Part shown: piece by piece, positions 1 through 7,872 of the stretch
How positions within the stretch are numbered: the stretch's first letter is position 1
How the letters are laid out: each line of letters starts with the position of its first letter
NCBI GenBank assembly: GCA_003972865.1
Contig: QOAX01000295.1
Location: forward strand, 1-33,288
Direction of reading: 5' to 3'
DNA length: 33,288 nt
DNA from: Verrucomicrobiota bacterium
GTDB taxonomy: Bacteria > Verrucomicrobiota > Verrucomicrobiia > Limisphaerales > UBA1096
Position numbers and translations under genes: made by a program
The notes under the pieces: model-generated
What the model was told of the DNA's origin: nothing
Databases searched by the model: none
What the model saw: the letters and a program-made list of their open reading frames with translations, nothing else

Positions 1-912
1 GCGGAAACTGGTGCAGGCCAGCACGGCGTGGCCACGGCGACCGTCTGCGCGAAGTTCGGGCTGAAATGCGTGGTCTACATGGGCGCGACGGACGTGGAGC
101 GGCAGGCGCCCAACGTCTTCCGGATGCGCCTGCTGGGAGCCGAGGTGGTGCCGGTAACCTCCGGGCGGGGCACGCTGAAGGACGCGATGAACGACGCGCT
201 CCGCGACTGGGTGACGAACGTCCGCGACACGTTCTACTGCATCGGCACGGTGGCGGGGCCGCATCCCTATCCAGCGATGGTGCGCGACTTCCAGGCCGTC
301 ATCGGCAAGGAGGTCCGCTGGCAGCTGGCCGAGCAGGAGGGCGAGGGCCGTCTGCCCGACACCGTGATCGCGGCGATCGGCGGCGGTTCGAACGCCATGG
401 GGCTCTTCTATGAGTTCCTCGACGAGCCGGTGGATCTGCTGCCGATGGTGCGCTCCGGCGGGAAACCGAACCTGCTGCTGATGCGCACCTTCTCGAAAAT
501 TTACGGCTTGGCCGGGCTGCGCATCGGCTACGGCATCGGGCATCCCGACTTCGTCTCCGCGCTGGAAAAAGTTCGCCAGCCGTTCAACACAAATGCCGTG
601 GCCCAAGCCGGCGCGATGGCTGCTCTTGACGACGACAAGCACCTGGCAAACACCCGCCGCACGAATGCTGAGGGGCTGAAGTTTTTCGAGGCGGTTTGCG
701 CGGAGCAGGGCATCGAGTTCGTGCCGTCGTATGCCAATTTCGTGATGGTGCGGGTTGGCGACGGGCAGGCGGTGTTCGAGGCGATGCAGCGGCAGGGCGT
801 CATCACGCGCGCCATGGGCGGCTACGGTTTGCCCGAATGGATTCGCCTCTCCATCGGCACGGCAAAAGAAAACCAGCGGGCCGCCGAATCCCTCAAGGCA
901 TCGCTGGCCTAA
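1..912 (+). CDS. TrpB-HisC chimeric reading frame, 5'-partial
   Basis: The frame is open from base 1 and has no start in the window. Residues 1-~138 are tryptophan synthase beta: AETGAGQHG, the DVERQAPNVFRMRLLGAEV block, AGPHPYP and the phosphate-binding GGGSNA all match the middle of TrpB. From about base 406-430 the protein becomes the C-terminal half of histidinol-phosphate aminotransferase. It has the PLP-lysine motif RTFSK (Lys at about residue 166) followed by GLAGLRIGYG, and then a normal HisC C-terminus. The TrpB part lacks its C-terminal ~150 residues, including the serine-site region, and the HisC part lacks its first ~190 residues. Neither half should be a working enzyme alone. The joint is in frame at FYEFLDEP, a stretch that could belong to either family. 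This is either an assembly join at a shared word or a real recombination product. It converges on the next gene, and the stop codons overlap. Confidence 0.85.
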   Translation, partial: AETGAGQHGVATATVCAKFGLKCVVYMGATDVERQAPNVFRMRLLGAEVVPVTSGRGTLKDAMNDALRDWVTNVRDTFYCIGTVAGPHPYPAMVRDFQAVIGKEVRWQLAEQEGEGRLPDTVIAAIGGGSNAMGLFYEFLDEPVDLLPMVRSGGKPNLLLMRTFSKIYGLAGLRIGYGIGHPDFVSALEKVRQPFNTNAVAQAGAMAALDDDKHLANTRRTNAEGLKFFEAVCAEQGIEFVPSYANFVMVRVGDGQAVFEAMQRQGVITRAMGGYGLPEWIRLSIGTAKENQRAAESLKASLA

Positions 913-2240
913 TCCCCGTCGGTCAGGGGCCAGTCGAAGTGGATTCGTTTGCCTTTGCGGAGGAGGATCAGTGGCAGTTTGTCGCCTACCCTGTAGTTGA
1001 GCTTCACGTGCATGTTGAAATGCTGCGAGTTCATCCGCAGCGGTTTGCCTTCCATGCCAATGATGATGTCGCCCTGCCGCAGGCCGGCACGCTTGGCGTT
1101 GCGGCCCTCGGGTCGGCCGGTGTTGATCCAGCGCACCTCGAGCGGCTTCACGCCCTTGGCCAAGCGCAGTGGCTTGATCTGCTTGTCTTTCATCGGCGCG
1201 CACCACGTGGCTAAAACCGGCTTGATCGACCAAATCGAGCCGCGCCACGAAATATCGGTCTTCTTCCAGTCGGCGTTCATCGCCAATTTCTTTTCGATCG
1301 CGTGATCGCCGCGTGTCGCCTTCAACGTCACGTTGGCTGAGGTGTTCGGGAGGTTGTGCAGCACCCATTGCAGGTCGGCGATGGAGGTGAGCACTTGGCC
1401 GTCGGCGCGGGTGAGCACGTCGCCCGGGTGGAGACCGGCTTTGTAGGCGGGAGAGTCGGCCTGCACGGCGGTGACGACGAGACCGTCGCTGGGGTCGAGT
1501 TGCAGGCCAAGGTTGTCCGGCAGCGGGTAGCGCCAAAGTGCGTCGTGGTTGAGCCGGCCGGCGTCTTGCAGTTGTTCATGCTCGGCGTCGTGGATGTTGT
1601 GGCAGTGCACGCAGTTGTTGCGCGCGGTGCTGCCGGCGAGCTTGCTGCGATGTTTCATGCCGGGCATTTGCAGCGCGGACTTGTACGTCTTCGGCTTGCC
1701 GAGTTTGCCGGCGAGGGCGGCTTGGTTTGCCGGGTAGCCATTGTGCAGGGCGAGCACGCGGCGCATGGTTTTCTCGAGTGACTCGACCGAGTTGTAGGCG
1801 TCCGCCCCCATGGCCGACTGGGTGCCGTAACGGGCGTACACGGTGCCGTCGGCGTTGATGAACATCGCGGCCCAATTCAGGTCGTAGTCGAACTGGAACT
1901 GCGACAAATCCACGCCCTTCATTTCCACCTGCCGCACGGCCACAAATTTTTCCTGCGTGAAGTTTTTGATGCGCTGATTATTCTTGGCCACCTCGGCGTC
2001 GAAGCCTTTGCAGTCGGCGCACGGCACGCAGCGGAAGGTGACGAACAGTGGCTTGTTGGCGCGCTTGGCCTCGGCACGGGCGGCGGCGAGATCGTTGTAA
2101 ATCCAGAAATCTGCGTCGCGGGCATTTTCGTCCTGCAACACATCGAGCAGCTTGTTTTGTGCGTGAGCCATTTGGCCAAGCGCGAGCGTTGCCGCCGCTG
2201 CAAACAGGAGCAGGGGGGAGGGTATGGTTTTCATTGGCAT
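909..2240 (-). CDS. Secreted thioredoxin-like protein with CxxCH heme site and PDZ domains
   Basis: 443 aa. An N-terminal signal peptide (hydrophobic LLLFAAAATLALG, cleavage near AHA-Q) sends it to the periplasm. Residues ~35-165 resemble a thioredoxin_7/DUF255-type fold with cysteines C71, C74 and C77 (CVPCADC). A single CxxCH motif at 210-214 (CVHCH) would bind one c-type heme. A PDZ domain follows (~245-310, with DSPAYKAGLHPGDVL). A second PDZ-like part lies near the end (AGLRQGDIIIGMEGKPL). The domain order suggests a periplasmic redox or protein-quality protein, and no substrate can be named. The start may be M1 or M3 (base 2234); neither has a clear ribosome site. It is transcribed away from fabI. 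Confidence 0.75.
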   Translation of the reverse strand: MPMKTIPSPLLLFAAAATLALGQMAHAQNKLLDVLQDENARDADFWIYNDLAAARAEAKRANKPLFVTFRCVPCADCKGFDAEVAKNNQRIKNFTQEKFVAVRQVEMKGVDLSQFQFDYDLNWAAMFINADGTVYARYGTQSAMGADAYNSVESLEKTMRRVLALHNGYPANQAALAGKLGKPKTYKSALQMPGMKHRSKLAGSTARNNCVHCHNIHDAEHEQLQDAGRLNHDALWRYPLPDNLGLQLDPSDGLVVTAVQADSPAYKAGLHPGDVLTRADGQVLTSIADLQWVLHNLPNTSANVTLKATRGDHAIEKKLAMNADWKKTDISWRGSIWSIKPVLATWCAPMKDKQIKPLRLAKGVKPLEVRWINTGRPEGRNAKRAGLRQGDIIIGMEGKPLRMNSQHFNMHVKLNYRVGDKLPLILLRKGKRIHFDWPLTDGD

Positions 2241-2258
2241 GGGGGTGTTGATCTGTTG

Positions 2259-2277
2259 GGCGGATGAGACGTCCGCC
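2259..2277. repeat. Dispersed 19-bp hairpin word, copy 1
   Basis: GGCGGATGAGACGTCCGCC has 6-bp arms (GGCGGA/TCCGCC) around a 7-nt loop. It lies between the divergent starts of the thioredoxin-PDZ gene and fabI. A 17/19 match sits inside a gene at 3704-3722. Confidence 0.6.
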
Positions 2278-2304
2278 TGTTAAAAACCGCAAGCGCATTT
2301 TCTT

Positions 2305-2330
2305 CCCGCTTGCCAAGCGGGGTTTTTTTT
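2305..2330 (+). terminator. Intrinsic-terminator-like hairpin in the fabI leader
   Basis: CCCGCTT-GCC-AAGCGGG forms a perfect 7-bp stem with a 3-nt loop, followed by one G and eight T. The shape is a rho-independent terminator reading rightward. No rightward gene ends nearby, because the gene to its left is on the minus strand and starts at 2240. It ends only 18 nt before the fabI ATG, so it could attenuate the fabI transcript or stop read-through from far upstream. Confidence 0.6.
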
Positions 2331-2348
2331 CTTACTGCTGCCTGCCGG

Positions 2349-3128
2349 ATGAGTAAGCCACTTGCAGGAAAAACCGGGGTTGTCTTTGGCGTCGCCAACA
2401 AGAATTCAATCGCGTGGGGCATCGCCCAGGCTTGGCATGAGGCCGGCGCCAAACTGGCGTTCACCTATCAGGGCGAACGGTTGAAGGGGAAAGTTGAAAA
2501 ACTGGTTTCCGATTTCGGCGAGGACACTTTGGTGACGGAGTGCGACGTCAGCAGTGACGGGGACATCGACCGCGTATTTGGCGAGGTCGGCTCTCAGTTC
2601 GGCGGCAAGCTGGATCTGCTTTTGCACTCAGTGGCATTCGCGCCGCGCGAGGCGCTTGAGGGTCGTTTTGTCGATACCACGCGCGAGGCGTTCGCCACCG
2701 CGCACGACGTCAGCGCCTACTCGCTGGTGGCCCTGGCCAAGCGCGCCGCTCCGCTGATGACCGATGGCGGCAGCATCATCGGCATGAGCTACTACGGCGC
2801 GGAAAAAGTCATCAAGCATTACAACGTCATGGGCGTGGCCAAGGCGGCGCTCGAGGCGAGCACGCGTTATCTCGCGGCCGACCTTGGCGAAAAAAAGATC
2901 CGCGTCAACTGCATCAGTGCCGGCCCGGTGAACACTCTCGCGGCCCGCGGCATCGCCGGTTTTTCGGAGATGCTCAAGCACTACGAGGCCCGCGCCCCGC
3001 TCAGGCGCAATGTCTCCCACGAGGAACTGGGTCAGACCGGTGTGTTCCTCGCCAGCGACGGCGGCGCGGCCATCACCGGCCAGGTTATCTATGTCGATTG
3101 CGGCTACCAAATCATGGGTGGAATGTAA
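2349..3128 (+). CDS. fabI: Enoyl-[acyl-carrier-protein] reductase (NADH), FabI
   Basis: 259 aa. It catalyses the last reduction of each fatty-acid elongation cycle, trans-2-enoyl-ACP to acyl-ACP, in the cytoplasm. The Rossmann start GKTGVVFGVANKNSIAWGIA is the FabI form of the NAD site. The catalytic Y-x6-K pair is Y158/K165 in HYNVMGVAK, and the second FabI tyrosine lies in SYYGAEK. ISAGPVNTLAARGI and the C-terminal ITGQVIYVDCGYQIMGGM are typical of the family. I chose the ATG at 2349 because it starts at the family position; an upstream in-frame start at 2310 would run through the terminator-like hairpin. It stands alone, with divergent or convergent neighbours, so it needs its own promoter in 2241-2348. 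Confidence 0.93.
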   Translation: MSKPLAGKTGVVFGVANKNSIAWGIAQAWHEAGAKLAFTYQGERLKGKVEKLVSDFGEDTLVTECDVSSDGDIDRVFGEVGSQFGGKLDLLLHSVAFAPREALEGRFVDTTREAFATAHDVSAYSLVALAKRAAPLMTDGGSIIGMSYYGAEKVIKHYNVMGVAKAALEASTRYLAADLGEKKIRVNCISAGPVNTLAARGIAGFSEMLKHYEARAPLRRNVSHEELGQTGVFLASDGGAAITGQVIYVDCGYQIMGGM

Positions 3129-3139
3129 GGCTTGATGCC

Positions 3140-4039
3140 TTACGAGGTCGCTTTCCAGTTTTTAAGTTCCTCGGTGAGGCCTTCGCGGAAGGTGGGGTAT
3201 TTGTATTGGAAGCCGCTGACCCACTTGAAGAGGTCGTTCGAGACGCGCTTGTTGGTGATGCCGCGTTTGCGGGTGGACCGATCCGGCTCGGGGACAAAGG
3301 GCGGCATCGGGCGTCCGGTGGCTTCACTCAGCCACGTAAAAAAATCCAACTGCGTCACCGGCTCGTCGTCGGTGATGTTGTAAATGTTGGCCCCCTGTCC
3401 CGGGTGAGTGAGCACGCGGACGATGGCTTCCGCCAAATCGTCCCGGTGCACCATGTTGAGAAAGCGCTTTCCGTCGCTCTCGATGGTGGCGTTTCCGCTC
3501 ATGAATTGTTGGAACAGATAGCCCCGTCCCGGGCCGTAAATCCCGGATGATCGCAGAATGGCGACCGATGGGCCGGCTGTCGCGATTTCCCGCTCAGCTC
3601 CCCGGAGTGTTTTGGTGGTGATGTTATCAGGGGTATCGGCTCCATTTTCAAAAACCCATTCAGCGTTCGTCTGGCGATAAACTCCGGTGCTGCTGATGAA
3701 CACGGCGGATGAGGTGTCCGCCGTTTTGAGCCATTGCGCGATGTGTTTCGTGCCAAGGCCGAAAACTTGTTTATATGCATCTTCGCCGCCACGGGAGGAG
3801 GAGATGGCGATGACGACCCAGTCGTATTGGCCGTCGAGTTTGGCGAATTCGCCTTCCTGGGTGATGTCGATGTTGAGGGGGCGGATGCCGAGCTTGGCCC
3901 GGCGGTCGTTGTGTTCGCTACTGCGCCGGATGCCGGTGACGTCGTGGCCAAGCGCGATCAGCCGTTGGCCAAGCGCTTCGCCGACGTAGCCGCAGCCGAT
4001 GATCAGTACCCGCACACGGCCACTGTATCGCTTGGCCAA
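3140..4039 (-). CDS. Atypical SDR / NAD-dependent epimerase-like protein
   Basis: 299 aa. The N-terminal VRVLIIGCGYVGEALG is a Rossmann NAD(P) site with the GxGYxG spacing of the YeeZ-like atypical short-chain dehydrogenases. FISSTGVYRQTN is where extended SDRs carry YxxxK, but the lysine is replaced (Tyr-Arg-Gln-Thr-Asn), so ordinary SDR chemistry is doubtful. AILRSSGIYGPGRG and FLNMVHRDDLAEAI are conserved epimerase-family blocks. The substrate is unknown. A start a few codons downstream, at the GTG encoding VRVLIIG, is also possible. It converges on fabI with an 11-nt gap. A dispersed 19-bp hairpin word lies within the coding sequence. Confidence 0.75.
   Translation of the reverse strand: MAKRYSGRVRVLIIGCGYVGEALGQRLIALGHDVTGIRRSSEHNDRRAKLGIRPLNIDITQEGEFAKLDGQYDWVVIAISSSRGGEDAYKQVFGLGTKHIAQWLKTADTSSAVFISSTGVYRQTNAEWVFENGADTPDNITTKTLRGAEREIATAGPSVAILRSSGIYGPGRGYLFQQFMSGNATIESDGKRFLNMVHRDDLAEAIVRVLTHPGQGANIYNITDDEPVTQLDFFTWLSEATGRPMPPFVPEPDRSTRKRGITNKRVSNDLFKWVSGFQYKYPTFREGLTEELKNWKATS
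3704..3722. repeat. Dispersed 19-bp hairpin word, copy 2 (inside a gene)
   Basis: GGCGGATGAGGTGTCCGCC is 17/19 identical to the copy at 2259-2277. The arms GGCGGA/TCCGCC are unchanged and both differences fall in the loop. It is read within the SDR gene as part of ADTSSA. Confidence 0.6.
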
Positions 4040-4104
4040 GCGGAGGGACGAATCATTTTGGACTTTGCCGGGTGCGGGGTGGCCCGTACGTTTTGCCGCG
4101 GAAC

Positions 4105-5733
4105 ATGAGCCGAGTGAAGAAACTAAAGCCGAAACAGGTTTACATTATGGCCAATGGTGACCTACGGCTGTCGGCAAACCAGGTTTGCTGGGCGGAGCAG
4201 TCGAAAATGGAGGCGACGTTGGCCAAGGCGCTCAAGGTCGAGGGCTGGACGGTGGTGCGCGCCCACGCGTACGACCGCAAAAAGAAGCACGGCTTCATCG
4301 ACTCGCAGAAGCGCGGGATGGAGGTGTTTCAGACGATGGATTCGGATGCGCCGTTAATCGTGGCGGAGTGTGTCTGGCAGTACAGCCAGCATATTTTACC
4401 GGGACTCTCGACGCATCGCGGCCCGATTTTGACGGTGGCTAACTGGAGCGGCACGTGGCCGGGCCTGGTCGGGATGCTGAACCTGAACGGCTCACTGACG
4501 AAGATGGGCGTGGAGTACAGTACGTTGTGGAGCGAGAAGTTCACCGACAAATATTTTCGGGACGGCCTGCGGCAGTGGCTGGGCGAGGGCACGGTGACGC
4601 ACGACCAGAGTCACGTGCGTAGTCTCGACCTGCTCAAGCTGCCGCCCGGCGAGGCGAGGCTTGGCCAAGCGGCGGCGCGGCGGTTGCACGACGACAAGGC
4701 GATCATGGGCGTGTTCGATGAGGGCTGCATGGGCATGCACAACGCGATCATCCCGGACGAGTTGCTCAACCCGACCGGCCTGTTCAAGGAGCGCCTGAGC
4801 CAGTCGGCGTTGTTCGCCGCGATGGGCGAAGTGAGCGATGACGAGGCGAACGAGGTTTACGCTTGGCTGAAAAAGAAGGGCGTGAAATTTCGCCTTGGGC
4901 CGGACGAGGCGAGCGACCTCACCGAGGCGCAGGTGTTGCAGCAGTGTAAAATGTACATCGCTGCCGTGAGGATTGCCGACGAGTTCGGCTGCGCGACGAT
5001 CGGCATCCAGTACCAGCAGGGGCTGAAGGATTTGACGCCGGCGAGCGACCTGGCCGAGGGCATGTTGAACAACGTCGATCGACCGCCGGTGAGCGACGCC
5101 AAGGGACGCGAGCTGTTCGTAGGGCAGGCCGTGCCGCACTTCAACGAGGTGGACGAGTGCGCCGGACTGGATGCGCTGGCGACGAACCGGCTGTGGACGG
5201 AGCTGGGCTGGCCGCCGGAGAACACGCTGCACGACTTGCGTTGGGGCGACTCGTGCAGGGTCAACGGGCGCAGCGAATATGTTTGGGTGTTTTTGATTTC
5301 CGGCGCTGCGCCACCGGCGCATTTCATTGGCGGCTGGAAGGGGGCGTCGAGCGAGCGGCAGCCGCCGATGTATTTCCGGCTGGGCGGCGGCACGCTCAAG
5401 GGTGTGTCCAGGCCGGGCTGGATTGTCTGGAGCCGGGTGTTCGTGATGGACGGCGCGTTGCAGTGTGACATCGGTGTGGCCGAGGTGGTGAAACTCTCGC
5501 AGAAGGAAACCGACCGGCGCTGGCGCGAGACCACGCCGCAATGGCCGATCATGCATGCGGTGCTAAAAGGCATTTCGCGCGACCAAATGATGGCTCGCCA
5601 CAAGTCGAACCACATCCAGGTGGTTTATGCGCCCAGCGAAAAAGCCGCGCACAAAGGCGCCCGGATCAAGGCGGCGATGCTTGTCGAAATGGGCCTCAAA
5701 GTGCAGCTTTGTGGCGAGGTGAACTTGAAGTAA
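4105..5733 (+). CDS. L-fucose/L-arabinose isomerase-like protein
   Basis: 542 aa from the ATG at 4105. The overall look is that of the fucose/arabinose isomerase superfamily: an N-terminal region with AECVWQYSQHILPGL and GPILTVANWSGTWPGLVGMLNL, and a glutamate/histidine block FDEGCMGMHNAIIPDELL (~204-221) that could provide metal ligands. I recall similar proteins annotated as fucose-isomerase-related in Planctomycetes and Verrucomicrobia. The sugar used is not evident, and the metal-ligand assignment is inference. An in-frame start at 4072 would add 11 residues of low-complexity lead. It is followed at 3 nt by a membrane-anchored protein, so the two are probably co-transcribed. Confidence 0.6.
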   Translation: MSRVKKLKPKQVYIMANGDLRLSANQVCWAEQSKMEATLAKALKVEGWTVVRAHAYDRKKKHGFIDSQKRGMEVFQTMDSDAPLIVAECVWQYSQHILPGLSTHRGPILTVANWSGTWPGLVGMLNLNGSLTKMGVEYSTLWSEKFTDKYFRDGLRQWLGEGTVTHDQSHVRSLDLLKLPPGEARLGQAAARRLHDDKAIMGVFDEGCMGMHNAIIPDELLNPTGLFKERLSQSALFAAMGEVSDDEANEVYAWLKKKGVKFRLGPDEASDLTEAQVLQQCKMYIAAVRIADEFGCATIGIQYQQGLKDLTPASDLAEGMLNNVDRPPVSDAKGRELFVGQAVPHFNEVDECAGLDALATNRLWTELGWPPENTLHDLRWGDSCRVNGRSEYVWVFLISGAAPPAHFIGGWKGASSERQPPMYFRLGGGTLKGVSRPGWIVWSRVFVMDGALQCDIGVAEVVKLSQKETDRRWRETTPQWPIMHAVLKGISRDQMMARHKSNHIQVVYAPSEKAAHKGARIKAAMLVEMGLKVQLCGEVNLK

Positions 5734-5736
5734 TCG

Positions 5737-6564
5737 ATGAGCGACCAAGTGCCAGAATCGCCACCTGAGTCTACTAAGGACATAGAGCCGAAGCCGTCCG
5801 GGCATGCGGCTTGGCGCTGGCCGTTGGTGGTGGTGTTTGTCGCGCTGTTCGGGCTGATTGCCTTCGTCTACATTCTTAGAATACCCGGGCAGTTGGTGGA
5901 GTCGGCGGGCAAGGGAGTCGTTGGTGTTGCAGAGGCACTGGATGGAGCCGCCGCGAAGTTACTCAAAGGCACCATCACGGAAACGTTTACGGCCAGCCTG
6001 CCCAAGCTGGAAACCGAGCGGGGCGGGCTGCTAGAGTTGTCCAAGGTCACAGCGACTGAGACATTCCGCAGCAAGGATGAATTGACCTATGACTTCAGAT
6101 GGTTTGAAGTTGATGTCGGCACGACCATCACGGAGATCCGGGTGCCGGTGACCTACCGGTATCATTTGCGGATGCGCGATGCGTGGCAATTGTCAGTGAC
6201 GAACGCGGTTTGCATCGTGCACGCGCCGGCGATCCGCCCCAGCCAGCCGCCGGCGATCCACACGGATCGGATGGAAAAATCGTCGGACGAGGGCTGGGCA
6301 CGTTTCAACGCCGAGGAGCAAATGACCAAGCTCGAGAAAACCATCACGCCGACCCTCCGCAAATACGCCGGTGATGAGCAGCACCTTGATGTGATCCGTG
6401 AGAATTGCCGAAAAACCGTGTCCGAATTCATCGAGGACTGGCTGCTGCGCGAGGGCCAGTGGGGCGAAGGCCGGCTTCGTGTCGTGAAGGTTTACTTCCC
6501 GGGGGAAGGGGAACCGGCCCGGGCGATCGTCGAGGACGACCCGGAACGGCGTGAGAGCAATTGA
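5737..6564 (+). CDS. Single-pass membrane protein, DUF4230-like
   Basis: 275 aa and not firmly recognised. A short charged N-terminus is followed by one membrane helix (residues ~27-48, WPLVVVFVALFGLIAFVYIL), so the remaining ~225 residues probably face the periplasm. After a small Ala/Gly-rich stretch comes a beta-rich domain (LLELSKVTATETF, DVGTTITEIRVPVTYRYHLRM). An amphipathic helical C-terminal part follows (LDVIRENCRKTVSEFIEDWLL). The order resembles DUF4230 proteins, but I cannot confirm this. It starts 3 nt after the isomerase-like gene. Confidence 0.6.
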   Translation: MSDQVPESPPESTKDIEPKPSGHAAWRWPLVVVFVALFGLIAFVYILRIPGQLVESAGKGVVGVAEALDGAAAKLLKGTITETFTASLPKLETERGGLLELSKVTATETFRSKDELTYDFRWFEVDVGTTITEIRVPVTYRYHLRMRDAWQLSVTNAVCIVHAPAIRPSQPPAIHTDRMEKSSDEGWARFNAEEQMTKLEKTITPTLRKYAGDEQHLDVIRENCRKTVSEFIEDWLLREGQWGEGRLRVVKVYFPGEGEPARAIVEDDPERRESN

Positions 6565-6640
6565 ACACGTAACCGGTTGCAGCCGTCGGGCGTAGCACGT
6601 ACGGTTCGCCGCGCTGCGATTCAGGGAGAGATTCAACACC

Positions 6641-7831
6641 ATGTCGACTTTGTTACTGCCGGAACATGCCAAAGCGATGGCCGCGTTTGACCACGTGCTG
6701 CGCACGCGCCTGGTTTTTGGCAACGGCAGTGCGAGTCGCGTTGGCGCGCTTTCCGCCGAGCTGGGCCTGAAGCGCATCCTGCTCGTCACCGACCCCGGTC
6801 TCGTTCGCGCCGGGCATGCCGCCACCGTTCGGGAGGCGCTCGAGTCCGCCGGGCTGGAGGTGGTCTTGTTCGACGCTGTGATCGAGAACCCCACCACCGA
6901 TTGCGTTGAGACCTGCCGGCAAGTGGCCGAGCAGGCCGGGATCGACTCATTCCTCGGTCTCGGCGGCGGCAGTTCGATGGACACCGCCAAGGGCGCAAAC
7001 TTCCTGCTGACCAACGGCGGCCGGATGCAGGACTACTGGGGCATCGGATTGGCCGGGCGGGAGATGCTGCCGCTCATCGTCATCCCGACCACCGCCGGCA
7101 CCGGCAGCGAGTGCCAGTCTTTCGCGCTGATCTCCGATGCCAAGACACATCAAAAGATGGCTTGCGGTGATCCAAAAGCTGCCGCCAAAATCGCCATTCT
7201 CGATCCCGAACTGACCCTTTCCCAACCGCGCAACGTGACCGCCTGCACCGGCATCGACGCAATTGCGCACGCCGTCGAAACTTCGGTGACCAAAAAAAAG
7301 AACGAGTTGTCCTGGATGTTTTCGAAGGAGGCATTCGAACTGCTCCTGCCGCATTTCCCAACGGTGCTCAACCAGCCGGACGACCTCAACGCCCGCGGCA
7401 GCATGCTGCTCGGCGCGGCGATGGCCGGCTGCGCGATCGAGGCGAGCATGTTGGGCGCGGCGCACTCGACCGCGAACCCGCTGACAGCGCACTACGACAT
7501 CGTCCACGGCCAGGCGGTCGGGGTGATGCTGCCGCACGTCGTGCACTTCAACGTCGGGGAGTGCGAGGCGCGTGAGGCTTATGCCGAGTTGGCGGCCATT
7601 GGCAAACTTGGCCAGGCGGAAACCGGCGATGAGCCGGCCGAGTACTTGGCCAAGCGGCTGACGCAGTTGCTCGAGATGGCCGACATGCCGGTGACGTTGA
7701 AGGCCAGCGGCGTGGAGGAATCAATGCTGCCAGCCCTGGCTACGGAGGCGGCCGATCAGTGGACGGCCAATTTCAACCCGCGAGAGGCTGGCCAAGCCGA
7801 GATGGAGACCATTTACAGGGCCGCCTTCTAG
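6641..7831 (+). CDS. Iron-containing (group III) alcohol dehydrogenase
   Basis: 396 aa. It should oxidise or reduce an alcohol/aldehyde pair with NAD(P) in the cytoplasm. GGGSSMDTAKG (~108-118) is the group III nucleotide-binding motif, and PTTAGTGSE follows. The four metal ligands of the family are visible as D206 and H210 (GIDAIAH), H275 (LGAAHS) and H289 (DIVHGQAVG). Length is normal for the family. A good ribosome site, AGGGAGAG, lies at 6623-6630, one of the few clear ones in the window. The physiological substrate cannot be told. The pyrE-like gene follows after 41 nt. Confidence 0.88.
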   Translation: MSTLLLPEHAKAMAAFDHVLRTRLVFGNGSASRVGALSAELGLKRILLVTDPGLVRAGHAATVREALESAGLEVVLFDAVIENPTTDCVETCRQVAEQAGIDSFLGLGGGSSMDTAKGANFLLTNGGRMQDYWGIGLAGREMLPLIVIPTTAGTGSECQSFALISDAKTHQKMACGDPKAAAKIAILDPELTLSQPRNVTACTGIDAIAHAVETSVTKKKNELSWMFSKEAFELLLPHFPTVLNQPDDLNARGSMLLGAAMAGCAIEASMLGAAHSTANPLTAHYDIVHGQAVGVMLPHVVHFNVGECEAREAYAELAAIGKLGQAETGDEPAEYLAKRLTQLLEMADMPVTLKASGVEESMLPALATEAADQWTANFNPREAGQAEMETIYRAAF

Positions 7832-7872
7832 ATTGGCTTTTCCTTCGGGCGCCTGGCTGGTTCAATCGCCGC

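Noticed and set aside
4492..5556. 354-codon minus-strand frame opposite the isomerase-like gene
   Set aside because: Arg/His/Leu-rich shadow of the real gene; no family features.
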